Part shown: positions 40,887 to 40,977 of the stretch, one piece after another
How positions within the stretch are numbered: position 1 is the first letter of the stretch
How the letters are laid out: every line of letters starts with the position of its first letter
Source of the DNA: an uncultured Bacteroidales bacterium
Lineage (GTDB): Bacteria; Bacteroidota; Bacteroidia; Bacteroidales; Bacteroidaceae
Length of the DNA: 40,977 nt
Reading direction: 5' to 3'
Assembly (NCBI GenBank): GCA_937995875.1
Contig: CALKIW010000014.1
Location: 1 to 40,977 of the forward strand
The notes under the pieces: generated by a model
What the model saw: only the letters and a program-made list of their open reading frames with translations
Database searches by the model: none
What the model was told of the DNA's origin: nothing
Program-made: the position numbers and the translations under genes

Positions 40887-40977
40887 CCCCAAAATCGAAC
40901 AATTTGTTACAAAACTGTGTAAATTATATTAAAACTCAAACACTCGTTGCTAATTTTATATAACTTCGTCATAAATT

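Noticed and set aside
40741..40932. 63-codon plus-strand frame at the right end
   Set aside because: It is antisense to the short transcription unit, runs through its promoter and has no ribosome-binding site.

Overview
The window looks like a chromosomal segment of a Bacteroidota bacterium, most likely a Prevotella-type member of the Bacteroidales. The evidence is: several upstream regions with the Bacteroidota promoter form (TTTG, 19-20 bp, TAnnTTTG); the long form of IspG; a frdCAB fumarate reductase set; an ECF sigma / membrane protein / DUF4252 operon; a periplasmic S9 dipeptidyl peptidase; and Bacteroidales-type gene orders (rpoN-purE-ispG and mnmG-apt-uvrC-dtd-mazG-deoC, the latter from memory). 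I see no phage, IS element, CRISPR array, rRNA or tRNA. Nearly all genes are intact housekeeping or conserved genes; the unusual material lies between them.

Layout. 0.1-2.4 kb: two FKBP prolyl isomerases (minus) diverge from a sirtuin (plus). 2.4-3.66 kb: a gene-poor region with a repeat element, an AT-rich stretch and a 9-bp-period array. 3.66-5.8 kb: S9 peptidase. 6.0-11.5 kb: a plus-strand run of an unknown protein, rpoN, a PAP2-like membrane protein, purE and ispG. 11.7-12.7 kb: aldo/keto reductase. 13.0-14.5 kb: ECF sigma, probable anti-sigma and DUF4252 with a likely autoregulated promoter. 14.7-17.0 kb: lgt and ychF (minus) separated only by a heptamer repeat array. 17.2-20.4 kb: a lipoprotein and a large TPR-like protein, overlapping. 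21-24.3 kb: CDF metal exporter, then an MBOAT/SGNH O-acetylation pair. 24.5-28.3 kb: polA (minus) and a polyprenyl synthase (plus), divergent. 28.7-30.8 kb: dtd, a small membrane protein, mazG and deoC (minus). 31.6-36.7 kb: mnmG, apt and uvrC (minus), with two parS centromere sites. 36.9-40.4 kb: frdCAB (plus). 40.6-40.9 kb: a short minus-strand transcription unit with its own promoter and terminator.

Non-coding signals worth a second look. (1) A composite interspersed repeat occurs three times (2.5, 20.4 and 31.2 kb). It has a core of 4-5 exactly phased 22-bp units and a conserved hairpin-like end with AATACGCG. (2) AATTATG heptamer arrays at 15.5 and 24.3 kb share a 35-bp identical inverted block. 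Their edges run right up to gene ends, and the lgt start codon lies inside one of them. (3) There is one perfect parS and one 15/16 parS, 1.2 kb apart, upstream of uvrC and apt, which suggests an origin-proximal position. (4) The small transcription unit at the right end could encode a 37-residue peptide or be a small RNA.

Limits: family calls come from reading motifs. No database search, structure prediction or genome-wide repeat count was possible. Gene starts were moved inward where promoter, ribosome-binding or homology cues supported it.
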